NCBI GenBank assembly: GCA_030386875.1
Contig: CM059580.1
Location: 496,001-560,000 of the forward strand
Direction of reading: 5' to 3'
Length of the DNA: 64,000 nt
Source of the DNA: Morinoia aosen
Taxonomy: Eukaryota > Arthropoda > Malacostraca > Amphipoda > Talitridae
The first letter of the stretch is position 1; each line of letters starts with the position of its first letter. The notes beneath the pieces were generated by a model, which saw only the letters and a list, made by a program, of their open reading frames with translations, was not told where the DNA came from and did not search any database. Positions 34,501 to 46,900 of the stretch are shown here, in pieces. The position numbers were made by a program, and so were the translations under genes.

Positions 34501-37500
34501 TACAAAAATTGTTATATCTCATCCTGCCTACGTGGGACATAGATCTGATCAATTATTTTGCCGTGTACTTTTTGTAGGGAATAAAATTGCTGTGTTAACC
34601 TAAAGAGGGAAAATATAAAACTCAGGTAATTATCAGGTGTTTCTGCTGCTGAAGTGTGGAGAGTTGCGATGCTGGAGCGCAGATGGGTGTGGGAGCGCCA
34701 TTTTTTTCTGCACGGAATATGCGTCCCCTGCACAAAACGTAGGTTGAATTATCAATAGTGTGCTGCACAATTCATAATTGGGGCGTCTATCGCCTGATAC
34801 AAGGCTTTCACTTATGAGCCCCTGCTTGTATCCCTAACCACCACTCTGCGCACTCCCATGAAGTGTGGAGAGTTGCGATGCTTGAGCGCAGACAGGTGTG
34901 GCAGCGGAAATTTTTTCTACACGGCACTTGCGTCCTCCTGCACATAATGTAAGTTGAAATTTCAAAAGTGAGCTGCACAATTCATAATCGGTTCATCAAT
35001 CGCCTAATGCAAGGCTCCCACCTATGCACCCCTGCACAACTTCCTAATCAACCCCTCCCCCAACCACCCTTCCCCCCCCCTGCTCACTCCCAAGCAGCCC
35101 ACCCACGCATAAATCGACGATTTTCTACCAACACTTACCTATCTTGAACACATGGACGAGCTGTTGCAGGGGATTCTGGGAGGATTCCAAAACTCGAAGT
35201 TCATGATCTCACCCTCCTCACGCCCGGCCAAGTCTCTGAGGGCATAGGTTCTGAATGAGCAATGGGTGCTGTTATCGGTACGACAGTTTGTCACGTGAGA
35301 GCAGTGAATTGAACATTGATTCGCACGGCATACAACTAGCCTGGTACAAAATTTGTTATATCTCATCCTGCCTACGTGGGATATAGAGCTGATAAATTTT
35401 TTGTCGCGTAATTTTTGTGGAGAATGAAATTACTGTGTTAACTTGATGAGGGAAAATATAAAACTCACGTAATTATCAGGTGTGTCTTCTTCTGAAGTGT
35501 GGAGAGTTGCGATGCTGGAGCGCAGACGGGTGTGACAGCGGAAATTTTTTCTGCACGGCACTTGCGTCCTTCTGCACAAAATATAAGTTAAAATTTCAAT
35601 GGTTTGCTACACAATTCATAATGGGGCATAAATCGCCTAATACAAGGCTCCCACCTATGAACCCCCCCTCCCCTCTCATATATCCCTAACCAACCCAATT
35701 CTCCCCTGCGCACTCTCATGCAGCCCACTCAGGCGTAAATCGAAGATTTTCTACCAACACTCACATTTTTCGAGGACATGGACGAGCTGTTGCTGGGGAT
35801 TCGGGAAGATTTCCAAAACACGAAGTTCTCGATCTTGCCCTCTCACGCCCGGCCACGGCTCTGAGGGCATAGTTTCTGAATGAGCATGGGGGTGCTGCTA
35901 TCGGTACTACAGTTTGTCACACAAGAGATGTCAATTTAATATTGATTCGTATGGAATACACCTTGCCAGGTACAAAAATTTTTATATTTCATCCTGCCTA
36001 CGTGGAACATAGATCTGATCAATTATTTTGCCGTATACTTTTTGTAGGGAATAAAATTGCTGTGTTAACCTAAAGAGGGAAAATATAATACTCACGTAAT
36101 TATCAGGTGTGTCTGCTGCTGAAGTGTGGAGAGTTGCGATGCTGGAGCGCAGATGGGTGTGGGAGCGCCATTTTTTTCTGCACGGAATATGCGTCCCCTG
36201 CACAAAATGTAGGTTGAATTATCAATAGTGTGCTGCACAATTCATAATTAGGGCATCTATCGCCTAATACAAGGCTCTCACCTATGAGCCTCTGCTTGTA
36301 TCCCTAACCACCACTCTGCGCACTCCCATGAAGTGTGGATAGTTGCGATGCTTGAGCGCAGACAGGTGTGGCAGCGGAAATTTTTTCTACACGGCACTTG
36401 CGTCCTCCTGCACATAATATAAGTTGAAATTTCAATAGTGTGCTGCACAATTCATAATTGGTTCATCAATCGCCTAATGCAAGGCTCCCACCTATGCACC
36501 CCTGCACAACTTCCTAATCAACCCCTCCCCCAACCACCCATCCCCCCCCTGCGCACTCCCAAGCAGCCCACTCACGCATAAATTGAAGATTTTCCACCAA
36601 CACTTACCTTTCTCGAACACATGGACGAGCTGTTGCAAGGGATTCTGGGAGGATTCCAAAACTCGAAGTTCATGATCTTGCCCTTCTCACGCCCGGCAAA
36701 GTCTCTGAGGGCATAGGTTCTGAATGAGCATGGGGTGCTGTTATCGGTACGACAGTTTGTCACGTGAGAGCAATGAATTGAACATTGATTTGCTCGAAAT
36801 ACAACTAGCCTGGTACAAAATTTGTTATATCTCATTCTGCCTACGAAGGATATAGAGCTGATAAATTTTTTGTCGCATAATTTTTGTGGAGAATGAAATT
36901 ACTGTGTTAACTTGATGAGGGAAAATATAAAACTCACGTAATTATCAGGTGTGTCTTCTGCTAAAGTGTGGAGAGTTACGATGCTGGAGCGCAGACGGGT
37001 GTGACAGCGGAAATTTTTTCTGCACGGCACTTGCGTCCTTCTGCACAAAATATAAGTTGAAATTTCAATGGTTTGCGACACAATTCATAATGGGGCATAA
37101 ATCGCCTAATACAAGGCTCCCACCTATGCACCCACCCCCCTTCATATATCCCTACCCAAGCCAATTCTTCCCTGCGCACTCTCATGCAGCCCCCTCAGGC
37201 GTAAATCGAAGATTTTCTACCAACACTCACATTTTTCGAGGACATGGACGAGCTGTTGCTGGGGATTCGGGAAGATTTCCAAAACACGAAGTTCTCGATC
37301 TTGCCTTTCTCACGCCCGGCCACGTCTCTGAGGGCATAGTTTCTGAATGAGCATGGGGGTGCTGCTATCGGTACTACAGTTTGTCACACAAGAGATGTCA
37401 ATTTAATATTGATTCGTATGGAATACACCTTGCCAGGTACAAAAATTGTTATATCCCATCCTGCCTACGTGGGACATAGATCTGATCAATTATTTTGCCG

Positions 37501-39816
37501 TGTACTTTTTGTAGGGAATAAAATTGCTGTGTTAACCTAAAGAGGGAAAATATAAAACTCACGTAATTATCAGGTGTGTCTGCTGCTGAAGTGTGGAGAG
37601 TTGCGATGCTGGAGCGCAGATGGGTGTGGGAGCGCCATTTTTTTCTGCATAGAATATGCGTACACCTGCACAAAATGTAGGTTGAATTATCAATAGTGTG
37701 CTGCACAATTCATAATTGGGGCGTCTATTGCCTAATACAAGGCTTTCACCTATGAGCCCCTGCTTGTATCACTAACCACCACTCTGCGCACTCCCATGAA
37801 GTGTGGAGAGTTGCGATGCTTGAGCGCAGACGGGTGTGGCAGCGGAAATTTTCTCTACATGGCACTTGCGTCCTCCTGCACATAATATAATTTGAAATTT
37901 CAATAGTGTGCTGCACAATTCATAATTGGTTCATCAATCGCCTAATGCAAGGCTCCCACCTATGCACCCCTGCACAACTTCCTAATCAACCCCTCCCCCA
38001 ACCACCCTTCCCCCCCTGCGCACTCCCAAGCAGCCCACCCACGCATAAATCGAAGATTTTCTACCAACACTTACCTTTCTCGAACACATGGACGACCTGT
38101 TGCAGGGGATTCTGGGAGGATTCCAAAACTCGAAGTTCATGATCTTGCCCTCCTCACGCCCGGCCAAGTCTCTGAGGGCATAGGTTCTGAATGAGCATGT
38201 TGTGCTGTTATCGGTACGACAGTTTGTCACGTGAGAGCAATGAATTGAACATTGATTCGCCCGGAATACAACTAGCCTGGTACAAAATTTGTTATATTTC
38301 ATCCTGCCTACGAGGGATATAGAAATGATAAATATTTTGTCGCATAATTTTTGTGGAGAATGAAATAACTGTGTTAACTTGATGAGGGAAAATATAAAAC
38401 TCACGTAATTATCAGGTGTGTCTTCTGCTGAAGTGTGGAGAGTTGCGATGCTGGAGCGCAGACGGGTGTGACAGCGTAAATTTTTTCTGCACGGCACTTG
38501 CGTCCTTCTGCACAAAATATAAGTTAAAATTTCAATGGTTTGCTACACAATTCATAATGGGGCATAAATCGCCTAATACAAGGCTCCCACCCATGCACAC
38601 CCCCCCCCCCCCCTCACATATCCCTAACCAACCCAATTCTTCCCTGCGCACTCTCATGCAGCCCACTCAGGCGTAAATCGAAGATTTTCTACCAACACTC
38701 ACATTTTTCGAGGACATGGACGAGCTGTTGCTGGGGATTCGGGAAGATTTCCAAAACACGAAGTTCTCGATCTTGCCTCTCTCACGCCCGGTCACGTCTC
38801 TGAGGGCATAGTTTCTGAATGAGCATGGGGGTGCTGCTATCGGTACTACAGTTTGTCACACAAGAGATGTCAATTTAATATTGATTCGTATGGAATACAC
38901 CTTGCCAGGTACAAAAATTGTTATATCTCATCCTGCCTACGTGGGACATAGATATGATCAATTATTTTGCCGTGTACTTTTTGTAGGGAATAAAATTGCT
39001 GTGTTAACCTAAAGAGGGAAAATATAAAACTCACGTAATTATCAGGTGTGTCTGCTGCTGAAGTGTGGAGAGTTGCGATGCTGGAGCGCAGACGGGTGTG
39101 GGAGCGCCATTTTTTCTGCACGGAATATGCGTCCACCTGCACAAAATGTAGGTTGAATTATCAATAGTGTGCTGCACAATTCATAATTAGGGCATCTATC
39201 GCCTAATACAAGGCTCTCACCTATGAGCCTCTGCTTGTATCCCTAACCACCACTCTGCGCTCTCCCATGAAGTGTGGAGAGTTGCGATGCTTGAGCGCAG
39301 ACAGGTGTGGCAGCGGAAATTTTTTCTACACGGCACTTGCGTCCTCCTGCACATAATATAAGTTGAAATTTCAATAGTGTGCTGCACAATTCATAATTGG
39401 TTCATCAATCGCCTAATGCAAGGCTCCCACTTATGCACCCCTGCACAACTTCCTAATCAACCCCTCCCACAACCACCCTTCCCCCCATTGCGCACTCCCA
39501 AGCAGCCCACCCACGCATAAATCGAAGATTTTCTACCAACACTTACCTTTCTCGAACACATGGACGAGCTGCTGCAGGGGATTCTGGGAGGATTCAAAAC
39601 TCGAAGTTCATGATCTTGCCCTCCTCACGCCCGGCCAAGTCTCTGAGGGCATAGGTTCTGAATGAGCATGGGGTGCTGTTATCGGTACGACAGTTTGTCA
39701 CATGAGAGCAATGAATTGAACATTGATTCGCACGGAATACAACTAGCCTGGTACAAAATTTGTTATATCTCATCCTGCCTACGAGGGTTATAGAGCTGAT
39801 AAATTTTTTGTCGCAC

Positions 39817-39966
39817 AATTTTTCTGGAGAATAAAATTACTGTGTTAACTTGATGAGGGAAAATATAATTTTTGTGGAGAATGAAATTACTGTGTTAACT
39901 TGATGAGGGAAAATATAATTTTTGTGGAGAATGAAATTACTGTGTTAACTTGATGAGGGAAAATAT
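39817..39966. repeat. 50-bp segment triplicated within a satellite unit
   Basis: Three consecutive 50-bp copies start at 39817, 39867 and 39917, each running from aattttt(c/g)tggagaat to gagggaaaatat. The first copy has tctggagaataaa where the others have tgtggagaatgaaa. Other units have one copy here. Confidence 0.93.
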
Positions 39967-40727
39967 ACAACTCACGTAATTATCAGGTGTGTCTTCTGCT
40001 GAAGTGTGGAGAGTTGCGATGCTGGAGCGCAGACGGGTGTGACAGCGGAAATTTTTTCTGCACGGCACTTGCTTCCTTCTGCACAAAATATAAGTTGAAA
40101 TTTCAATAGTGTGCTACACAATTCATAATGGGGCATAAATCGCCTAATACAAGGCTCCCACCTATGCACCCTTCCCCCCCTCACATATCACTAACCAACC
40201 CAATTCTTCCCTGCGCACTCTCATGCAGCCCACTCAGGCGTAAATCGAAGATTTTCTACCAACACTCACATTTTTCGAGGACATGGACGAGCTGTTGCTG
40301 GGGATTCGGGAAGATTTCCAAAACACGAAGTTCTCGATCTTGCCTTTCTCACGCCCGGCCACGTCTCTGAGGGCATAGTTTCTGAATGAGCATGGGGGTG
40401 CTGCTATCGGTACTACAGTTTGTCACACAAGAGATGTCAATTTAATATTGATTCGTATGGAATACACCTTGCCAGGTACAAAAATTGTTATATCTCATCC
40501 TGCCTACGTGGAACATAGATCTGATCAATTATTTTGCCGTGTACTTTTTGTAGGGAATAAAATTGCTGTGTTAACCTAAAGAGGGAAAATATAATACTCA
40601 CGTAATTATCAGGTGTGTCTGCTGCTGAAGTGTGGAGAGTTGCGATGCTGGAGCGCAGATGGGTGTGGGAGCGCCATTTTTTTCTGCACGGAATATGCGT
40701 CCCCTGCACAAAATGTATTTTGAATTA

Positions 40728-40943
40728 AACAATTTAAACAATTTAAACAATTTAAACAATTTATTTACCACAGGAGATACAGAGGTAGAATGTTTCTTAA
40801 GTCTAATACAATGGTCAGAGTTGAGTATAGCTACCTGTGGGCCCGAATAAGTTCAGCGACTTCTAGGGCATCCTACCATTACATTATTCTAGGGCGTACA
40901 ATAATGTTTAACCTAATTCACTTAGCCTAGTTTCGCATTAGTT
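40728..40943 (-). mobile_element. ~216-bp tailed insertion, LINE 3' end or SINE candidate
   Basis: Foreign sequence splits a satellite unit, with aatta on both sides (40723-40727 and 40944-40948) as a possible target duplication. Read on the minus strand it ends in a tandem run of a 9-bp unit, tttaaattg, repeated about four times, preceded by ggtaaataaattg. A unique body with a short tandem tail and flanking duplication is typical of a 5'-truncated LINE 3' end or a SINE. I see no coding capacity and no tRNA-like promoter boxes, and the family is unknown. Confidence 0.6.
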
Positions 40944-41394
40944 AATTATCAATAGTGTGCTGCACAATTCATAATTAGGGCATCTATCGCCTAATACAAG
41001 GCTTTCACCTATGAGCCCCTGCTTGTATCACTAACCACCACTCTGCGCACTCCCATGAAGTGTGGAGAGTTGCGATGCTTGAGCGCAGACGGGTGTGGCA
41101 GCGGAAATTTTTCTACACGGCACTTGCGTCCTCCTGCACATAATATAAGTTGAAATTTCAATAGTGTGCTGCACAATTCATAATTGGTTCATCAATCGCC
41201 TAATGCAAAGCTCCCACCTATGCACCCCTGCACAACTTCCTAATCAACCCCTCCCCCAACCACCCTTCCCCCCCCTGCGCACTCCCAAGCAGCCCACCCA
41301 CGCATAAATCGAAGATTTTCTACCAACACTTACCTTTCTCGAACACATGGACGAGCTGCTGCAGGGGATTCTGGGAGGATTCCAAAACTCGAAG

Positions 41395-42503
41395 AAGACT
41401 AGAACAGAAAACTAGAATTATTATTATTATTATTATTAATATATAAGAAAGTTTCAGCCTCCCTTAACCACGACTAAGATGTTCCAAGAGAGGAAAGAGG
41501 AAGGCACCATTTAGTATGGAGTTGAGGGAACGCGGAATTTATGCACAAGGTGCACGTAAACAGTAAGCTAGGAAAAAAGTTCATGAAACAAGAAAAAAGT
41601 TAACTAGAATCGAAATATAGAAAAAAATACAGAAAACTAGAATCAAAATATAGAAAAAGAAATACAAAGAACTAGAATCGAAGTATGGAAATGATTTTAA
41701 GTTAGTTTCAGCCTCCCTAACCGCTACAAAAAAAGAGCGTATCGAAGGAGGAAGTCACCATTTAGTCACCATTTAGTATGGAGATAAGAGAATGGGGAAT
41801 CTATGCAGAAAGGGCATAGAAACAGTAAGTTGGGAAAGAAGATTATGAAACAAGATTAAAGTTGAAGAAGAAAGTAGTAGGTGGTGAAAAAACAGGACAG
41901 CAGTGAACCGAAAAAGATGGTCAGTAACAAAGCAAAACCTATTCTATTTTAACAAAAAGAAAGCCTACCTAACCTTTAGCTCGAGCCCACACATTGTCCC
42001 CCTGGGAGCGCTAATTCCCATAGATACAATAGTTGTATCTCCCTGAGGGGATCGAAGTATAGAAAATGAAATATCGAAAACTAGAATCGAAATATAGAAA
42101 ATAAAATACAGAAAACTAGAATTGATATACAGAAAACTAGAATCGAAACATAGAAAATAAAATACAGAAAACTAGAATTGATATACAGAAAACTAGAATC
42201 GAAACATAGAAAATAAAATACAGAAAACTAGAATTGATATACAGAAAACTAGAATCGAAACATAGAAAATAAAATACAGAAAACTAGAATTGATATACAG
42301 AAAACTATAATCGAAATATAGAAAAAGAAATACAGAAAACTATAATCGAAATATAGAAAAAGATATACAGAAAACTAGAATCGAAATTTAGAAAACTATA
42401 ATCGAAATATAGACAACTATAATCGAAATATAGACAACTATAATCCAAATATAGACAACTATAATCGAAATATAGAAAAAGAAATACAGAAAACTATAAT
42501 CGA
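41395..42503. repeat. Degenerate 35-bp purine-rich satellite, block 1
   Basis: Repeats of a 35-bp unit built around actagaatcgaaatatag and gaaatacagaaa. The two halves of the unit resemble each other. An (ATT)n run lies at about 41415-41440. Two diverged ~150-bp copies of another segment, at about 41449-41605 and 41703-41865, both run from gtttcagcctccc to a tatggag block and a gaaacaaga end. A short hairpin, agatacaatagttgtatct, is at 42022-42040. From 42130 to 42300 the order becomes more regular, with ~52-bp combinations alternating gaattgatatacag and gaatcgaaacatag. No ORF of interest was found. Confidence 0.88.
42499..42503. repeat. BEL-2 target-site duplication, left copy
   Basis: ATCGA next to the left LTR, matching 48809-48813. 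The bases belong to the 35-bp satellite unit. Confidence 0.88.
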
Positions 42504-42815
42504 TGAAGAAGACGAAAGGACGATTTCTTCCTCAGCTTATTCACGAACAATTTCACGCGTTCGAATAGATAGGACGTGAGACTCCAAGGGTTTTTTCGCT
42601 TTTATTCTGGTACCCACTTCAATAGCACACATCCTAACGTAGGAACGGTTTCTGTAAAACTAAACAGACTAAATAATACGATATGAAATTTGAGAAGCCT
42701 CCGCCAACATGCTTCTGCCTATCTTGCCCTCGATCGGGCTTCAACTATTCTACGTTTTCTACTTCGGCAATCTTGTTAAGAAAACTGGACAATAAAATTA
42801 CCGACTGCGGCTACA
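42504..42815 (-). repeat. BEL-2 3' LTR (312 bp)
   Basis: Begins tgaagaagacgaaagg and ends ctgcggctaca on the plus strand, pairing with 48499-48808. It reads cttcaatagcacacatcc where the other LTR has cttcaaaaacacatcc. The element-strand purine-rich stretch aaggggctggaa next to it (42827-42816) is the likely polypurine tract. Confidence 0.93.
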
Positions 42816-42847
42816 TTCCAGCCCCTTAAATGAGGAAACATTTACAA

Positions 42848-43132
42848 CTATTCATCTACTGGCCGCAGTAAGATCAATTTAACAATAGGACGGACAAGTT
42901 CGGAAGTTCCAAACTTCGTCAAAGAGGAATCCTTACATTTAGAAATTTTTACTTTTGCTGACCTAACTTGACCCTTAGAATCAGGGTAAATTTCAACAAT
43001 TCTTCCCAAGCTCCACATATTACGAGGTAAAAGCTGATCTACGACGAGCACAAGATCGCCTTTTTGTGTGAGCGCGAGGGTTGACACCATTTCTGTCGTT
43101 GCTGCAGGAGGGGCAGATATTCCTTCCGCCAT
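42848..43132 (-). pseudogene. BEL-2 polyprotein C-terminal tail, out of frame
   Basis: A 94-residue frame. From about residue 25 it reads KGDLVLVVDQLLPRNMW and then LGRIVEIYP, the DUF5641-like tail that follows integrase in BEL/Pao polyproteins. It overlaps the end of the integrase frame in another phase. The two phases meet at a five-base homopolymer (T5 at 43061-43065 on the plus strand). This is either a one-base mutation or a sequencing slip. The residues before position ~20 are out-of-phase sequence, so the given start is not real. The frame ends at 42848, 32 bp from the 3' LTR. Confidence 0.85.
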
Positions 43133-43968
43133 CGAGTCCAGAAGACGTCAGCCAAGTATTGTACCTGGCGCCACCTGCGTTGTGCGTACATGTCGTCTTT
43201 ATTGAACAATCCCGGTGGAAATGTAACTTGGGATTTCAAGAGAAGCAAGTGATTTGGCGTAATTGCGTCCAAATCTTGGGGATCATTCGACACGGCCGTT
43301 AGTGGGCGGTTGTTGAGGATCGCTTCGACTTCACAAAACAGCGTAGACAAGTGTTCATCGTCTAATTTCAATGGTTGCTCGTTCATCAGAGCGCTCAAGA
43401 CTTTGCGCACTGAACGAATTTCCCGTTCAAAAATCCCTCCAAAATGAGAGGCAGCGGGGGGCTGGAAGTGCCATTCTATTGCTTTTTGTCGCATCCAGTT
43501 CTCAATGTGGAGCTTATTCCACTTCTCTATTTCTGACTTTAATTCCTTGTTGGCGGAAACCAGGTTCGTACCGTTGTCCGAACGAACCATTCTCACGTTG
43601 CCTTTGCGAGCAACAAACCTACGAAAAACATTTAGAAAAGAATTAGTTTCCAAAGAATGAGCAATTTCTAAGTGTATTGCTCTACTAGCTAAACACGAGA
43701 ATACTACGCCATAGCGCTTAGCAATTTTACGTCCAACATGAACGAAAAATGGTCCAAAAAAATCGATTGCAGTCTTAGTGAAAGGAGGATCATCTCCCGT
43801 AACTCTGTCAGCAGGCAGATTAGCCATGATCTGATGACTGGGAGCACCCTGACGCTTCCTACAATGAATGCAGTTTTGTATTACGCTTCTAATCAGCGTA
43901 GTAGCACCGACAATCCAATATTTGCGTCGCAATGACGCAAGAATAGTTTCTCTGCCCATATGTCCCAA
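43039..43968 (-). pseudogene. BEL-2 integrase fragment
   Basis: A 309-residue frame in phase with the large upstream frame, from which only one TGA codon separates it. It has the end of the HHCC zinc region (H3, C33, C36; the first His lies upstream of the first Met, beyond the TGA). The core catalytic residues are D69 (AIDFFGP), D131 (RSDNGTN) and E181 (GGIFERE), all typical of DDE integrases. The last ~15 residues are out-of-phase read-through after the homopolymer at 43061-43065. Alone it is not expected to be expressed, because the element makes integrase by processing one polyprotein. Confidence 0.9.
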
Positions 43969-43980
43969 AGTTGCATGCTC

Positions 43981-46900
43981 TCATTTGACTAATAGCTTGA
44001 CAACTCTGTCATTCCTGGGCAGCAAAATGGGATGTTTAAATGAAAACGATTCTTGTGATCTCTGCAGGCGTCCGCCGACCCTAACGATCCCGTTCTCTAC
44101 AAATGGGTTTAGCTTCCTCAAAGGATTTGATCGAGGAAGGGGTCTGCTAGTGCTCAAGCTTGTAACCGTATCAGGGAAATGTTTCTTCTGAATAGCCTTC
44201 CAAACTTCGCTTTCTGCTAGTTCAAGTTCACCGACAGTTATTCCGCCAAGCGGACATGCGGCAGAGTTCAACAGATAGGTTTTGAATCTTAAGAACCACG
44301 CAAGTTTAACGAACAAATCAAGAAGGCTCGAACAGGAATTCGAAATTTTATCTATAGGATCATCAATTTCTTTAACAGCCAGAACCTTCTGCCTTTTTAC
44401 TTCAGGATCGAGATCAGAAATTTTAGTTTGGACGGGATAACACGGCCAGTGCTCTTTCGAACACCCCAAAAATTCTGGCCCAAACTTCCAGTGATCCAAA
44501 GTCAGGAAGGTTTTTACAGACACTCCTCTGCTTATATGATCAGCTGGGTTATCCCTTTTAGGGACGTATCTCCATTGAGATTTGTCCGTGCATGAATTTA
44601 TAAAGGCTACTCTGTTCGCTACAAAGCGCTGGAACCTCAGATTGTCGTTATTAATGTATTTGAGGACAGTAGTACTATCCACCCAAAAATATTCGTCTTT
44701 AATAGGGATTTTTAGTTCTGCATTCAAGATGGTTTTAAGAATAACAGACAATCTAGCTGCATTCAATTCTATTCGCGGGATAGTCTTTATGGAATTGTTC
44801 AAAGGCACGAGTCTTACCTTAGCCATAACTGGTGCGGTGGTAATCGTGCCATTTTCATTGATCGAGCGTAAGTACGCCACGGCACCGTATGCCACTTCGC
44901 TACCGTCAGAAAAATAATGAATTTCGTGAATACTGTTAACATTTGAGCAATAACAACGACTAAATTCATATCCACTAAGCATTGTCAAGTCGGCTGACCA
45001 GCTTTCCCACCTAGCAGCCAATTCATCGGGCAGATTATCATTCCAATCTAATTTCAATTTACAAGTCTCTTGAAAGATCTTTCTGCCAGGCACAATGGCC
45101 GGTCCTGAGAGACCCAGCGGGTCAAACACTCCATTTATAGTAGACAGTACACCTCTACGAGTGACAGGCTTTCTTTCATAATTAATTTTGAAACCCAATG
45201 TATCATTAACAATATTCCAAGCAATACCGAGTGCGCGCTCACACTCTACCTCGTTAGCAGCTAAGTTTACAGTTCTCACATTTACTTTCACATCGTGAAA
45301 AGGCACCGACTTTAATATTTCAGTCGAATTACTGACTATATCACTCAAATGAAATCCCCCTTTACGTAGCGAGTTTCTTAGTTCGTTAAGTAGACTCTCC
45401 CCACTAGAACTATCGTTCGTAGCAATCAACAAATCGTCTACGTAAAAGCTATCATTAATAGCATCTTTACAGCGCTCACTCATCTGAAAATCTTCAGATA
45501 CCCTTTTCAGCGCAAAATTAGCAGCTGAAGGGCTCGACACCGCTCCGAACAAATGCACTTTCAGCCTAAACTCCACTAGCCTTGAGTCCAAGCTATCTGT
45601 TTCGAACCAGAAAAATCGAAGTAAATTTGTATGCTCTACAGGCACTCTTACTTGATAAAACATTTTGCTAATGTCTCCCATTATCCCAATTTTTCCCTCT
45701 CTGAACCCAAGTAGTACCCCCAAAAGGTTATTTGTTAGATCAGGACCAGGCATCAGAAAATCGTTGAGTGACACCCCTTTGAATTTAAGGGACGCATTGA
45801 AAACTACGCGCAACTTTTTCTTTTCTTTATGGTATACACCATGGTGGCTCAAATACCAACATTTGCCATTACTTGGCTCGCCCTCGTCTGCAGGGACCCT
45901 TTCCATGAAATCTGACTCTAGCATCATTTGCATGAATTTTTTATAATCGTTAAAATAAGTCTGATCATGCTGCATACGGCGCATCTGGCTAATGACAGCG
46001 GCATGTACTTGATCTCTATTATTCGGAAAGTCGAAGTTTTCCTTCAGAGGCAAACTTACTTCATAATGACCATCCGGACGAAGTTTTATCGATTCTTCAA
46101 CCTTGCGCAACCACTTCAGATCGTTTTGAGACATGGCTAATTTTGCACTCAAATTGTCGACAAAATCTGTGGCGAAAAATTTATCGAGCTGGTCTTCGAT
46201 ATCATCATGATTAGTAGCATTTACTCTATGAGAAAATACACCGTTACTTGAAAAATCAGTTCGGCCATTAAATGCCCACCCTAATCTATGCAGTGAAGCA
46301 TAAGGAACATTCCATTTGCCGCCTATTATTTTTAGAGGTTTCAACAACTCGGGACGGTTCATGCCTATCAACATTCCAATTTCCCCATCAATAAATCTAA
46401 AGGGTACAGTTCGCAAGTGCGAATATTGAGCAATTATTTCTTTGGTTGGAATGTCGTCCGCACTGAAAGGCCAACATTGTTGAGCATAGACTACTGGTAT
46501 TATATCTTTTACGTTATTATCTAGATCAGAGACTTGAACATTATTCACGACATTGGTGCTAACAGTAGAGAGTTTATTCATAGTGGTTAGTTTCAAGGTA
46601 GATTCAGTCCCATTTACACCCAGTTTTGCCATTAAGTTTTTACTCATAAAACAGCTAGAGGAGCAATTGTCTAGCGCTGCATAAGTTTTTACCGATTTCC
46701 CAGCACCCTGAACTCTAACAATAACAGGGATCACCGTACAAAATACTTTACCACCAGCCCCTGTCACGTAACTTACGCTGCTGTCAGAAGTCTCTGTAGC
46801 GACATCCGCAGATTTGACGGTCTCTGGTTTTGGTTGAATCGTTTTTTGCAGAAATTTATAAGAATCGTCGTGCAACACCGTAGGGTGTTTTCGAGAACAA

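Larger units (their letters stand above)
30636..41394. repeat. Satellite array 2, continuation of the 1.47-kb HOR
   Basis: The same satellite as 1-20619, resumed after BEL-1. Units start at 30670, 31515, 32986, 34457, 35927, 37394, 38866 and 40433, with lengths 1467-1472 except three. The 30670 unit is 845 bp. The 38866 unit is 1567 bp because of a 50-bp triplication. The last unit holds a foreign insertion and is cut off at 41394. The S1 variant at 30670 and 34457 (cgtcccctgcacaaaacg) was not seen in array 1. The array ends abruptly within monomer S2, where the 35-bp satellite begins. Confidence 0.96.

Noticed and set aside
42501..42520. BEL-1 and BEL-2 as copies of one family
   Set aside because: LTRs, gag, protease motif and RT box all differ; only the BEL/Pao gene order is shared.
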